Shown here: positions 57,901-64,000 of the stretch, piece by piece | Layout: each line of letters starts with the position of its first letter | How positions within the stretch are numbered: the stretch's first letter is position 1 | Position numbers and translations under genes: made by a program | From: Myxococcota bacterium | Lineage (GTDB): Bacteria; Myxococcota; B64-G9 | Assembly: GCA_022710975.1 (NCBI GenBank) | Contig: JAKLGA010000003.1 | Location: 248,001-312,000, forward strand | Direction of reading: 5' to 3' | Length of the DNA: 64,000 nt | Notes under the pieces: generated by a model | Told to the model about the DNA's origin: nothing | The model's database searches: none | The model's input: only the letters and a program-made list of their open reading frames with translations

Positions 57901-58011
57901 GCCGCAGATCACCACCAGGCCCGCGCCGCCCAGCACCGGCCCGGCCAGATCGACCTCGAACGGGCCGTCCAGGCTGGCCAGGTTCTGGCCGCGGATGGCC
58001 AGGATCCTCAT
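54928..58011 (-). CDS. sbcC: SbcC, ATPase subunit of the SbcCD (Rad50/Mre11-like) nuclease
   Basis: The 1027-residue protein starts at ATG 58011, which overlaps the stop of sbcD (ATGA). Walker A is CGPTGAGKST (36-45) and the Q-loop is LLAQGEFAAFLRA (about 168-180). Two long Ala/Glu/Arg-rich coiled-coil arms flank the zinc hook CPLC (500-503). The C-terminal head has the signature LSGGEGFLVSLALALGLS, Walker B SLFVDEGFGSLD and the switch His in VVIISHVPELAE. Order and length fit SbcC fully. It opens and tethers DNA ends for the SbcD nuclease during repair and hairpin removal. Confidence 0.96.
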   Translation of the reverse strand: MRILAIRGQNLASLDGPFEVDLAGPVLGGAGLVVICGPTGAGKSTLLDAMCLALFGDAPRLGQGARATIPEAGAEEGLGSGDARCLLRRGAAEGFAEVDFLGQDGHRYRARWSVHRARRRPDGRLQDADRSLRELETDAPVAEGKKDTAAAVVRALGLDGDQFRRAVLLAQGEFAAFLRAGTDERAELLARVTGTGLYRDISRAAHRRRQEAEAGHARLAGEVAAVSVLPSGERAALEAEAGAAQGALAEAEARQRAAEAVVRRLSELDRARLEEAESAQALAAAERAWSAALAAQADTLRARLAQEASIGEAAHTWLREHAWLEPVAARWEAFAAEFEHVLASLAGAEENADQITALEAERQRVARALEALRARLGQEEAEAARWEQELTALRGRLEGVDRAAAAARRQALEARRRPAEGLEACARRLSDLAGAQEAQEKRGQALAAEAAEIARRQRVEESAQEQLRELRDQATEALRQAEAVRSLDSRRAELVPGEPCPLCGSTEHPWTSAPAPAGDLDDCRRALADIEADHDAAVASRLEREASLRALDSRQREAQVQAEELARAAAEERARFVALRAELAAAGASPELPEPGGPAAVEACAALRADLEGQAAHLEAERQGLEAQSEAAQLLGLRLQESHRRRTKMAADARVDQEAERDIDACLARLRVGPARARALAAALAERLGHELGGAPLEVSALIDDPEAMHGLLAEAVGLQREHHELIAQAEREVAGLTARLCALEAARLAPAGALESAPPGAEGWLAGLEGPRGRLEQARAVRAERRRRQTELEAEASGQAQAGDAPDVLARAEAELRARGEAHRALGLRLAQDDEARRRIAALDDELGRSSQAIRVWQELDELIGHGEGLKLQRLAQGLNLDLLAALADAHLRALAPRFRLQRAPGDELGLLVLDADLGDELRGLQSLSGGEGFLVSLALALGLSGLNAERAALGSLFVDEGFGSLDADSLQLALAALEALQAGGCQVVIISHVPELAERISHQVRVEKVSPGRSRVLVRGPGEAG

Positions 58012-59231
58012 GGCTTCTCCCCCGCGGCGCGCGCCTCGGCCACCAGCTCCTGGTAGGCCGCCCTGAGCGGCTCGGGCGGCTCGCCCGGGAAGCGGGCCTG
58101 CCAGGCCAGCCGCAGCACCTCCTCGGGCGCGAGCTCGCGCAGCGGGCAGCACAGCTCCCGCTGGCAGGCCGGACCCGCGTGGCCCGGGTAGCGGAGCTGG
58201 AGGCGCGCCAGCCTGAAGGGCTTGTCCCCGAGCGCCTCCTCCACCTCCCGGCGGAGCGTCGGGCTGGGCGCGGACAGCTCGACCGCGAGATCGAGCAGCG
58301 GCGGGAGGCCGCCGTCGCCCGGGGGCGCCAGCGTCCGCAGGCGCTCGAGCAGCGCCGCGGGCGGCAGCGCGCCCTCCTCGGGCAGGCGCACGATCTGCCT
58401 GGCGCGCGGCACGGGCAGGGGCTCGATGCCCGCCAGGCGCGGGCCGTCGAGCGTCACCAGCAGCACCTGGTGGCGGTAGGTGCGCTCGTCCAGCGAGAGC
58501 GGCAGCGGCGAGCCCGCGTAGCGCACGTGCTCCACGCCCACGCGCTGGGCCAGGTGCAGGTGGCCGAGCGCCACGTAGGTCGCCGCCGGCAGCGCCTCGG
58601 CCGCGAGCCCCTCCAGCCCGCCCGTCACCAGCCGGCGCTCGCTGGTCTCCGAGGACAGGCCACCCGCCAGGTGGCAGTGGCCCAGCGCGACGAGCGCCTC
58701 GTCCGGGCCGGCCTGGGCCCGGGCCGCCGCGGCCGCCCTGGTGTAGAACGCCCGCACGCAGGCCGAGGCTGGGTCCTCGCCCGGACCCGGCTCCACCCGC
58801 GGCAGGTCGCCCGGCCGCAGGAAGGGCACGGCCAGCACGCGGGCCGCTGGCCGTCCGCCCGCGTCCAGGAGGGGCACCACCATGGCCGCCGGCTCCGCGC
58901 GCGGTCCGCCCACCACCCGCAGGCCGCAGGCCTCGAGCAGCGGACCGGGCGCGTCCAGGCGCGCGGCCGAGTCGTGGTTGCCGGCGATGGCCACGATCTG
59001 CAGCCGGGGCAGGCGCCGGCGGGCCTCGGCCAGGAAGCCGAACCACTGGGCCAGGGCGCGGGCCGGCGGGTTCGAGGCGTCGAACACGTCCCCGCACACG
59101 AGCAGCGCGTCCACCCGGCGCTCCTCCAGGCGGTCGAGCAGCCAGGCCAGGAAGAGGGCGTGCTCCGGGTGCCGATCGAGGTCGTGCAGGCTGTGGCCCA
59201 GGTGCCAGTCCGCGGTGTGCAGCAGGAGCAT
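58008..59231 (-). CDS. sbcD: SbcD, nuclease subunit of the SbcCD complex
   Basis: The 407-residue protein starts at ATG 59231 (MLLLHTADWHLGHSLH). All Mre11-type phosphoesterase motifs are present: DWHLGH (metal Asp/His, residues 8-13), VCGDVFD (about 45-51), IAGNHDS (about 82-88), GHCHLAGG and YVALGHLHLAQ. The C-terminal capping region has RQIVRLPEEGAL-type strands. It cuts DNA with manganese under control of SbcC. There is no Shine-Dalgarno; TAGGCT on the minus strand lies 7 bases before the ATG, so the operon may have a leaderless transcript. The antisense-free upstream gap is 112 bases. Confidence 0.96.
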   Translation of the reverse strand: MLLLHTADWHLGHSLHDLDRHPEHALFLAWLLDRLEERRVDALLVCGDVFDASNPPARALAQWFGFLAEARRRLPRLQIVAIAGNHDSAARLDAPGPLLEACGLRVVGGPRAEPAAMVVPLLDAGGRPAARVLAVPFLRPGDLPRVEPGPGEDPASACVRAFYTRAAAAARAQAGPDEALVALGHCHLAGGLSSETSERRLVTGGLEGLAAEALPAATYVALGHLHLAQRVGVEHVRYAGSPLPLSLDERTYRHQVLLVTLDGPRLAGIEPLPVPRARQIVRLPEEGALPPAALLERLRTLAPPGDGGLPPLLDLAVELSAPSPTLRREVEEALGDKPFRLARLQLRYPGHAGPACQRELCCPLRELAPEEVLRLAWQARFPGEPPEPLRAAYQELVAEARAAGEKP

Positions 59232-59264
59232 GGCCCCGAGCCTACCAAACTTTCCGGGGTTCGG

Positions 59265-59293
59265 TTGCGGATTTTCGCGGGCCGGCTTACAGT
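59265..59293 (+). promoter_or_regulatory. Promoter of the 59344 gene
   Basis: TTGCGG (59265-59270) and TACAGT (59288-59293) are 17 bases apart, 50 bases before ATG 59344. The sequence around it is the most AT-rich of the gap. A closely similar pair precedes the paralogous gene at 63612. Confidence 0.55.
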
Positions 59294-59343
59294 TTCGGGC
59301 GTGTTTCGGGGGGATCCAGGCCTTTGGAACCAGGAGGCTCGTG

Positions 59344-62300
59344 ATGCGGCGCCTTGGACTGTCCGGCAGGTCGCTTCTGGCCCTCGGGGTGCTCTCTCTC
59401 GCGGGACCGGTCGGGGCCCATCCGGTGTCGGTGGATGGCGATCCGGCGGAGTGGACGCTGGCCGCGCCGGCCAACCTCAACACCGGCCACCTCGGGCGGG
59501 ACGGGGCGCTGCAGGGCGAGTACATCTGGCGGGATCGCCTCCTCGACGAGCGCACTGACTTCGCCAGCCCCGACGCGCGGGTGGACATCGAGGTGTTCCG
59601 CGTCAGCGCGGACGCGGTCAACCTCTACTTCCTGATCGAGATGGCGAACATCGACGTCGCCTCAGGGGACGGCGCGCCCCAGGTGCAGATCGCCATCGAC
59701 CGGGATCCGGCCACCGGCGAGGTCTGGCTGGGCGGCACCTGCGACACCCAGGTGGCTCCGACCGCGGCCTGGGAGTTCCTGGTGCAGACCCGCTTCGGGA
59801 GCGGCCAGCAGCCCACGATCTGGACCATCGGCTGGGCCCAGGTGCCCGGCGCCAGCGCGGCCATCTCGGACCCGAACGACGCGATCGAGATCGCGGTGCC
59901 CTGGGCGCTCATCGGCGGCCTGCCCACGGCGCCGATCCGCTTCAGCGTGGCCTCCATGCGCGGCAACGCGAGCGACGAAGCCTGGGACCTGAGCGGCATG
60001 AGCGACGTCCTGGACGCGGTCACCAACTACGACGATCCGGGCTGGCCCCAGAACACCTGGATCGAGGTCCAGGACGGCACGCTCAACTACTTCTTCGAGC
60101 TGTGGTTCCACCTGGATCCCGACTTCGAGCCCTCCCCGCCGTTGGTGGTCAACGAGGTGCTGCCGAACGCCGCGTTCGAGCCGCAAGGAGAGTGGATCGA
60201 GCTCTACAACCGCTCCGGTGCGGCGCTGGACCTCACAGGATTCCGCATTGCAGACGAGGAAACAGTCGACGGAGGCGAGGGTGCTGTGCAGTTCCCTGGT
60301 GGCGTGTCGGTTGCCGCCGTCGATGTGGTCATCGTGGCCGTCAACGCCAATGATTTTCTCACGGTCTATTCATTCCTCCCCGACTTCGAGATCGCAAATT
60401 CGAATATCTTGGTGCCCACCATGACCACCTATGCGGCCTGGGCCGCCGGCTCCGTCAACCTCGGGAACGCCGGCGAGGAGGTGCTGCTCCTCGACCCCCA
60501 CGCCACGGTGATCGACGTGGCCGTCCTGGGCACCGGGGTCTACCCGGGCGTGACCGCGCGCACGCCGGTCCCGCCCGAGCCGCAGAGCATGGAGCGCTTG
60601 CAGAACCGCGAGGACACCGACAACTGCCTCGTCGACTTCATCCAGCAGAACACCCCCACCCCGGGCTTCGTGCTGCTCGAGCTCGGCGAGGCCTGCACCT
60701 TCCCCGCGGCGCTCTGCCAGTCCACCTTCTGCGCGGACGGGTTCTGCTGCGACACCGACTGCAGCGGCCTGTGCGACGACGCCTGCGACCTGCCGGGCAG
60801 CGAGGGCACCTGTGCGCCGCTCGACTGTGACGATTCGAACGTCTGCACCGACGAGATCTGCCTGCCGGCCAGCGGCTGCGAGTACACCGACAACACCGCC
60901 CCCTGCGATGACGGTCTCGCGTGCACCGATTCCGACACCTGCAGCGCAGGGGCTTGCGCGGGCACGCCCAGGGTCTGCGACGATTCGATCGACTGCACGG
61001 ATGACGCCTGTGACCCGGCCGACGGGCTCTGCAAGTCTGTCTCCGACGATGCGAACACCTGCACGGACGGCCTGGTCTGCACCGACGGCGACCACTGCGC
61101 GTCCGGCGCCTGCCTGGCGACCGGGTCGATCGACTGCAGCGACGGCGACGCCTGCACCGTGGACTCCTGCGGGGAGCCGGGCGGCTGCGCGTACACGCCG
61201 GTCGAGTGCGACGACGCGCTCGCCTGCAACGGCCTGGAGACCTGCGATCCGGCCGTGGGCTGCGGGGCCGGGACCCCGCTCGTGTGCGACGACCTGGATG
61301 CCTGCAACGGCGTGGAGACCTGCGATGACGTCGCGGGTTGCCTGCCCGGCGTGGCGCTCGTGTGCGACGACGCGAACGTCTGCAACGGTGCCGAGAGCTG
61401 CGACCCGGCCACGGGCTGCGCGGCCGGCACCCCGCTCGCCTGCGACGACGGCGACGCCTGCAACGGTCTCGAGACCTGCGATGCGGCCGCGGGCTGCGTG
61501 GCCGGCACGCCGCTTGCGTGCGACGACGCGAACGTCTGCAACGGCGCCGAGAGCTGCGATCCGGCCGCAGGCTGCGTGGCCGGCACGCCGCTCGCGTGTG
61601 ACGACGGCACTGCCTGCACGGCGGACAGCTGCGATGCGGCCACGGGCTGCGTGTTCACCGCGGTGGACTGCGACGACGGGGACGCCTGCACCGCGGATGG
61701 CTGCGACGACGCCACGGGCTGCACCCACGCGCCGATCGCGTGCGACGACGGGGACGCCTGCAACGGGGCCGAGAGCTGCGACCCGGGCACGGGCTGCGTC
61801 CCCGGCGCGGCGCTCGTGTGCGACGACCTGGACGCCTGCAGCGCGGACGGCTGCGATCCGGCCACGGGCTGCACCCACGCGCCGGAGATCTGCGACGACG
61901 GCACGGCCTGCACCACGGACAGCTGCGATCCGGCCACGGGCTGCGTGTTCACCGGGGTGGACTGCGACGACGGGAGCCTGTGCACCGCGGACGGCTGCGA
62001 TCCGGCCACGGGCTGCACGCACACGCCGGCCGTCTGCGACGACGGCACGGCCTGCACCACGGACAGCTGCGATCCGGCCACGGGCTGCGTGTTCACCGGG
62101 GTGGACTGCGACGACGGCGATCGGTGCACCGACGATGGCTGCGACGGCGCCCTGGGCTGCACGCACACGGCGGTAGGGTGCGACGACGGGGACGCCTGCA
62201 ACGGCGCCGAGAGCTGCGACCCGGCCACGGGCTGCGTGGCCGGAGAGCCGCTCGTGTGCGACGACGGGGACGCCTGCGACGGCGCGGAGACGTGCGATCC

Positions 62301-63510
62301 CGTGGCCGGCTGCCAGGAAGGGCTGCCGCTCGGCTGCGACGACGGCGCGGCCTGCACGGTCGACACCTGCGATCCGGCCACGGGCTGCGTGTTCACCGCG
62401 GTCGGCTGCGACGACCTGGACGCCTGCACCGCGGACGGGTGCGACGACGCCACGGGCTGCACGCACGCGCCGATTGCCTGCGACGACGGGGACGCCTGCA
62501 CCCTCGACAGCTGCGACTACGTCCTGGGCTGCCTGCATGCGGCCGTGGTGTGCGATGACGGGCAGTTCTGCAACGGCGCCGAGAGCTGCGACGCGGCCAC
62601 GGGTTGCCTGGCGGGCGAGGCCCCGGCCTGCGACGACGGGGTGGGCTGCACGCTGGATGGGTGCGACGAGGACCTCGACGCGTGCGTGTCCACGGCGGAC
62701 GACGCGGCCTGCGAAGACGGCCTGCCCTGCGACGGGGCCGAGCTGTGCGACCCCGCGCTCGACTGCCAGGCGGGCGCGCCGGTGGACTGCAGCGGGCTGG
62801 ACGGGGAGTGCGTGGCCGGGGTGTGCGAGGAGGCCACGGGCGACTGCCTGACCCAGGACCGGGACGACGGCACGGAGTGCACCGACGGCGACGCGTGCAC
62901 CGCGGGCGACGCGTGCACGGCGGGCGCGTGCGCCGGCGCGATCGTGGACGCGGACGGCGACGAGTATGGCCCGGACGCAGCCTGCGGCGGCGACTGCGAC
63001 GACGCGGACGCGAGCGTCCACCCGGGTGCGGCCGAGACCTGTGGGGACGGCCTCGACCAGGACTGCAGCGGGGCGGATCTCGCCTGCGGCTGCGCGGACG
63101 CGGACGGGGATGGGCACCAGGACTCCGCCTGCGGCGGGGACGACTGCGACGACGGTGCCGCGGGTGTTCACCCGGGCGCGCAGGAGACCTGCGGGGACGG
63201 CGTCGACCAGGACTGCAGCGGGGCAGATCTCGCCTGCGGCTGCGCGGACGCGGACGGGGACGGCCACGCGGACGCGGCCTGCGGCGGCACGGACTGCGAC
63301 GACGCGGACACCGACGTGAGCCCGACCGCGGACGAGGTGTGCGGCGACGGGCAGGACAACGACTGCGACGGGCTCGTCGACGCCGCGGACGCAGACTGCG
63401 GCTCGTCCTCCAGCGGGTGCGGCTGCGGCACCCCGGGCTCGCCGGCCGAGGCGGGCCTGCTGGCCCTGGCCCTCGGCCTGGCCGTCCTGCTCCGCCGCCG
63501 CGACGTGTAG
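59344..63510 (+). CDS. Mosaic 1388-residue surface protein: CBM9-like, lamin-tail, CTDC repeats, MopE motifs, MYXO-CTERM-like tail
   Basis: The protein starts at ATG 59344 behind AGGAGG. Signal peptide 1-25. Residues about 26-265 form a DOMON/CBM9-like beta domain (VDGDPAEWTL, GEYIWRDRLLDERTDF, DGAPQVQIAIDRD). Residues about 270-430 are a lamin-tail domain (VVNEVLPNAAFEPQGEWIEL, NRSGAALDLTGFRIAD, VVIVAVNAND). From about 492 to 1190 come some 26 tandem Cys-rich units of 24-26 residues, pattern CDDGDACTxDSCDPATGCVxT or CNGAESCDPATGCVAGTPL, close to the CTDC repeats of Dictyostelium surface proteins. Three MopE motifs (about 1200-1355) follow, with DADGDG, CGGDDCDD, HPGA, DQDCSGAD. The tail GCGCGTPG, Leu/Ala stretch, RRRD is a MYXO-CTERM-like sorting signal. 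Its role is probably adhesion or matrix; this is inferred. Confidence 0.9.
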   Translation: MRRLGLSGRSLLALGVLSLAGPVGAHPVSVDGDPAEWTLAAPANLNTGHLGRDGALQGEYIWRDRLLDERTDFASPDARVDIEVFRVSADAVNLYFLIEMANIDVASGDGAPQVQIAIDRDPATGEVWLGGTCDTQVAPTAAWEFLVQTRFGSGQQPTIWTIGWAQVPGASAAISDPNDAIEIAVPWALIGGLPTAPIRFSVASMRGNASDEAWDLSGMSDVLDAVTNYDDPGWPQNTWIEVQDGTLNYFFELWFHLDPDFEPSPPLVVNEVLPNAAFEPQGEWIELYNRSGAALDLTGFRIADEETVDGGEGAVQFPGGVSVAAVDVVIVAVNANDFLTVYSFLPDFEIANSNILVPTMTTYAAWAAGSVNLGNAGEEVLLLDPHATVIDVAVLGTGVYPGVTARTPVPPEPQSMERLQNREDTDNCLVDFIQQNTPTPGFVLLELGEACTFPAALCQSTFCADGFCCDTDCSGLCDDACDLPGSEGTCAPLDCDDSNVCTDEICLPASGCEYTDNTAPCDDGLACTDSDTCSAGACAGTPRVCDDSIDCTDDACDPADGLCKSVSDDANTCTDGLVCTDGDHCASGACLATGSIDCSDGDACTVDSCGEPGGCAYTPVECDDALACNGLETCDPAVGCGAGTPLVCDDLDACNGVETCDDVAGCLPGVALVCDDANVCNGAESCDPATGCAAGTPLACDDGDACNGLETCDAAAGCVAGTPLACDDANVCNGAESCDPAAGCVAGTPLACDDGTACTADSCDAATGCVFTAVDCDDGDACTADGCDDATGCTHAPIACDDGDACNGAESCDPGTGCVPGAALVCDDLDACSADGCDPATGCTHAPEICDDGTACTTDSCDPATGCVFTGVDCDDGSLCTADGCDPATGCTHTPAVCDDGTACTTDSCDPATGCVFTGVDCDDGDRCTDDGCDGALGCTHTAVGCDDGDACNGAESCDPATGCVAGEPLVCDDGDACDGAETCDPVAGCQEGLPLGCDDGAACTVDTCDPATGCVFTAVGCDDLDACTADGCDDATGCTHAPIACDDGDACTLDSCDYVLGCLHAAVVCDDGQFCNGAESCDAATGCLAGEAPACDDGVGCTLDGCDEDLDACVSTADDAACEDGLPCDGAELCDPALDCQAGAPVDCSGLDGECVAGVCEEATGDCLTQDRDDGTECTDGDACTAGDACTAGACAGAIVDADGDEYGPDAACGGDCDDADASVHPGAAETCGDGLDQDCSGADLACGCADADGDGHQDSACGGDDCDDGAAGVHPGAQETCGDGVDQDCSGADLACGCADADGDGHADAACGGTDCDDADTDVSPTADEVCGDGQDNDCDGLVDAADADCGSSSSGCGCGTPGSPAEAGLLALALGLAVLLRRRDV
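60820..62700 (+). repeat. Tandem CTDC-like coding repeat, about 26 units
   Basis: Units of 72 or 78 bases encode Cys-Asp-Asp-Gly starts. Two alternating unit types (one with CTxDSC, one with CNGAESC) are mixed, suggesting unequal exchange. The repeat lies wholly inside the 59344 gene. Confidence 0.85.
61890..61973 (+). repeat. Exact 84-base duplication inside the CTDC region
   Basis: The sequence recurs unchanged at 62034-62117, offset by 144 bases (two units). It encodes CDDGTACTTDSCDPATG plus the following VFTGVDCDDG. Perfect identity suggests a recent duplication. Confidence 0.85.
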
Positions 63511-63540
63511 CCGGCCCCTCCCTCCCACCCTGCCCCCGGG

Positions 63541-63570
63541 TTGCGGATCTCTCTTCACCTGTCGTAGAGT
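63541..63570 (+). promoter_or_regulatory. Promoter of the 63612 gene
   Basis: TTGCGG (63541-63546) and TAGAGT (63565-63570) are 18 bases apart, 41 bases before ATG 63612. It resembles the promoter at 59265-59293. Confidence 0.5.
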
Positions 63571-63611
63571 GCGCTCGTATTGCTGGGGGTTTGCCTACAA
63601 GGAGGGTTGCG

Positions 63612-64000
63612 ATGCGGCGCCGCGAAACGTTCGCCTGGGTGCTCCTGTCCGTTGGCCTTCTGCTGGCCTCGATACCGGCCGCGGCGGTGAGCATCACCCC
63701 GGACGGCCAGGTGGACGACTGGGATCCGCCCGGCTGGATCTTCGACCCGCCGCCCTTCGACAACCTCGGGCACATCGGTCGCAGCCCGGCCTTCACCGGC
63801 GAGTACATCTGGCGCGACCAGCCGGCCGACGAGCGCAACGACTTCACCGATCCCGCCCGCGACACCCGGGTGGATCTGCTCGAGGTGCGCCTGACCGGCG
63901 ATCTGAACGGCTTCTACGCGCTGGCCCGTTTCGCCGACATCCCCACGGGCGCGGTGGCCGGCGACGGGGCGCCCATGCTGCAGATCGCCGTGAGCACCCC
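63612..64000 (+). CDS. N-terminal part of a surface protein paralogous to 59344
   Basis: About 130 codons are visible before the right edge. ATG 63612 follows GGAGGG. The signal peptide ends SIPAAAV. The mature part is the same CBM9/DOMON-like domain as in the 59344 protein: ITPDGQVDDWDPP, LGHIGRSPAFTGEYIWRD, DERNDFTDPARDTRVDLLEV, FYALARFADI and GDGAPMLQIAVS line up with the GEYIWRD, DERTDF and GDGAPQVQIAI blocks there. Whether it also has lamin-tail or CTDC regions cannot be seen. The two genes probably arose by tandem duplication and are driven by similar promoters. Confidence 0.85.
   Translation, partial: MRRRETFAWVLLSVGLLLASIPAAAVSITPDGQVDDWDPPGWIFDPPPFDNLGHIGRSPAFTGEYIWRDQPADERNDFTDPARDTRVDLLEVRLTGDLNGFYALARFADIPTGAVAGDGAPMLQIAVST

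Noticed and set aside
60820-62700. Regularly spaced repeats that might suggest a CRISPR array
   Set aside because: Units are in frame, translate to conserved Cys-rich modules and have no variable spacers of constant length.
60370-63558. A 1062-codon minus-strand frame opposite the CTDC repeats
   Set aside because: It mirrors the repetitive Cys-Asp-Asp-Gly codons and reads as Ala/Val/Arg repeats. The plus-strand protein has signal peptide, domains and tail.

Overview
The window is very GC-rich and densely coded, and it looks like chromosome of a myxobacterium-like member of the Myxococcota (former Deltaproteobacteria). The evidence is the protein repertoire. Large secreted cysteine-rich proteins carry MopE-type motifs and end in MYXO-CTERM-like tails (Gly/Cys motif, hydrophobic stretch, arginines). 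There are many lipoproteins, a giant TPR protein, DUF3467 and DUF3604 proteins, and a lepA-hemW pair. No rRNA, tRNA, CRISPR array or complete insertion sequence was seen. Assignment below phylum level is not possible from this sequence alone.

Layout. 1-1 kb: 5' part of a MopE-type surface protein, divergent from a conserved small protein. 1.8-9 kb: a 2084-residue TPR protein followed by a cyclic-nucleotide-binding protein, divergent from a DUF3467 protein. 9.2-10.2 kb: a sigma-54-type promoter in front of two small genes, one ComEA-like, then a convergent 61-residue protein. 10.3-14.2 kb: a BtuF-like binding protein, an ATPase-like protein with a damaged P-loop, a zinc-ribbon-like protein and a YfcC/DcuC transporter. 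14.2-18.6 kb: a three-gene minus-strand operon (UDP-sugar pyrophosphorylase, phosphoesterase lipoprotein, Cys/TM-tailed exported protein). 18.7 kb: FecCD permease. 19.7-24.6 kb: a less GC-rich, probably acquired stretch with a secreted metzincin-like protease, two lipoproteins and an OmpR-type response regulator containing an 11-G tract. 24.6-29.2 kb: patatin, a TlpA-DUF3738 fusion, a FecE/BtuD-type ATPase and an FG-GAP protein. 29.2-35.6 kb: minus-strand surface genes (beta-barrel, 1121-residue MopE protein, ankyrin protein, Cys-rich lipoprotein). 35.9-38.1 kb: beta-barrel, a receiver-like/RING-like fusion and an orphan gene bracketed by two copies of a palindromic repeat. 38.1-45.1 kb: DUF3604 lipoprotein, steroid-reductase-like enzyme, unknown protein, HemW and LepA. 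45.4-51.5 kb: a tandem array of seven paralogous lipoproteins. 51.5-54.9 kb: amino-acid permease, YVTN propeller protein, M50 protease. 54.9-59.2 kb: sbcD-sbcC. 59.3-64 kb: a 1388-residue mosaic surface protein and the start of an N-terminal paralogue.

How parts fit together. BtuF-like protein, FecCD permease and ATPase would make one complete uptake system although they sit about 8 kb apart. SbcC and SbcD form one nuclease. Much of the rest builds the cell envelope. The best candidate for an undescribed system is the lipoprotein array: its seven members share a post-lipidation motif, a small polar domain, two hydrophobic segments around a Pro/Gly motif and a C-terminus that always ends in Phe. 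Several genes lack a Shine-Dalgarno and have a -10-like hexamer 7-9 nt before the start codon, suggesting leaderless transcripts.
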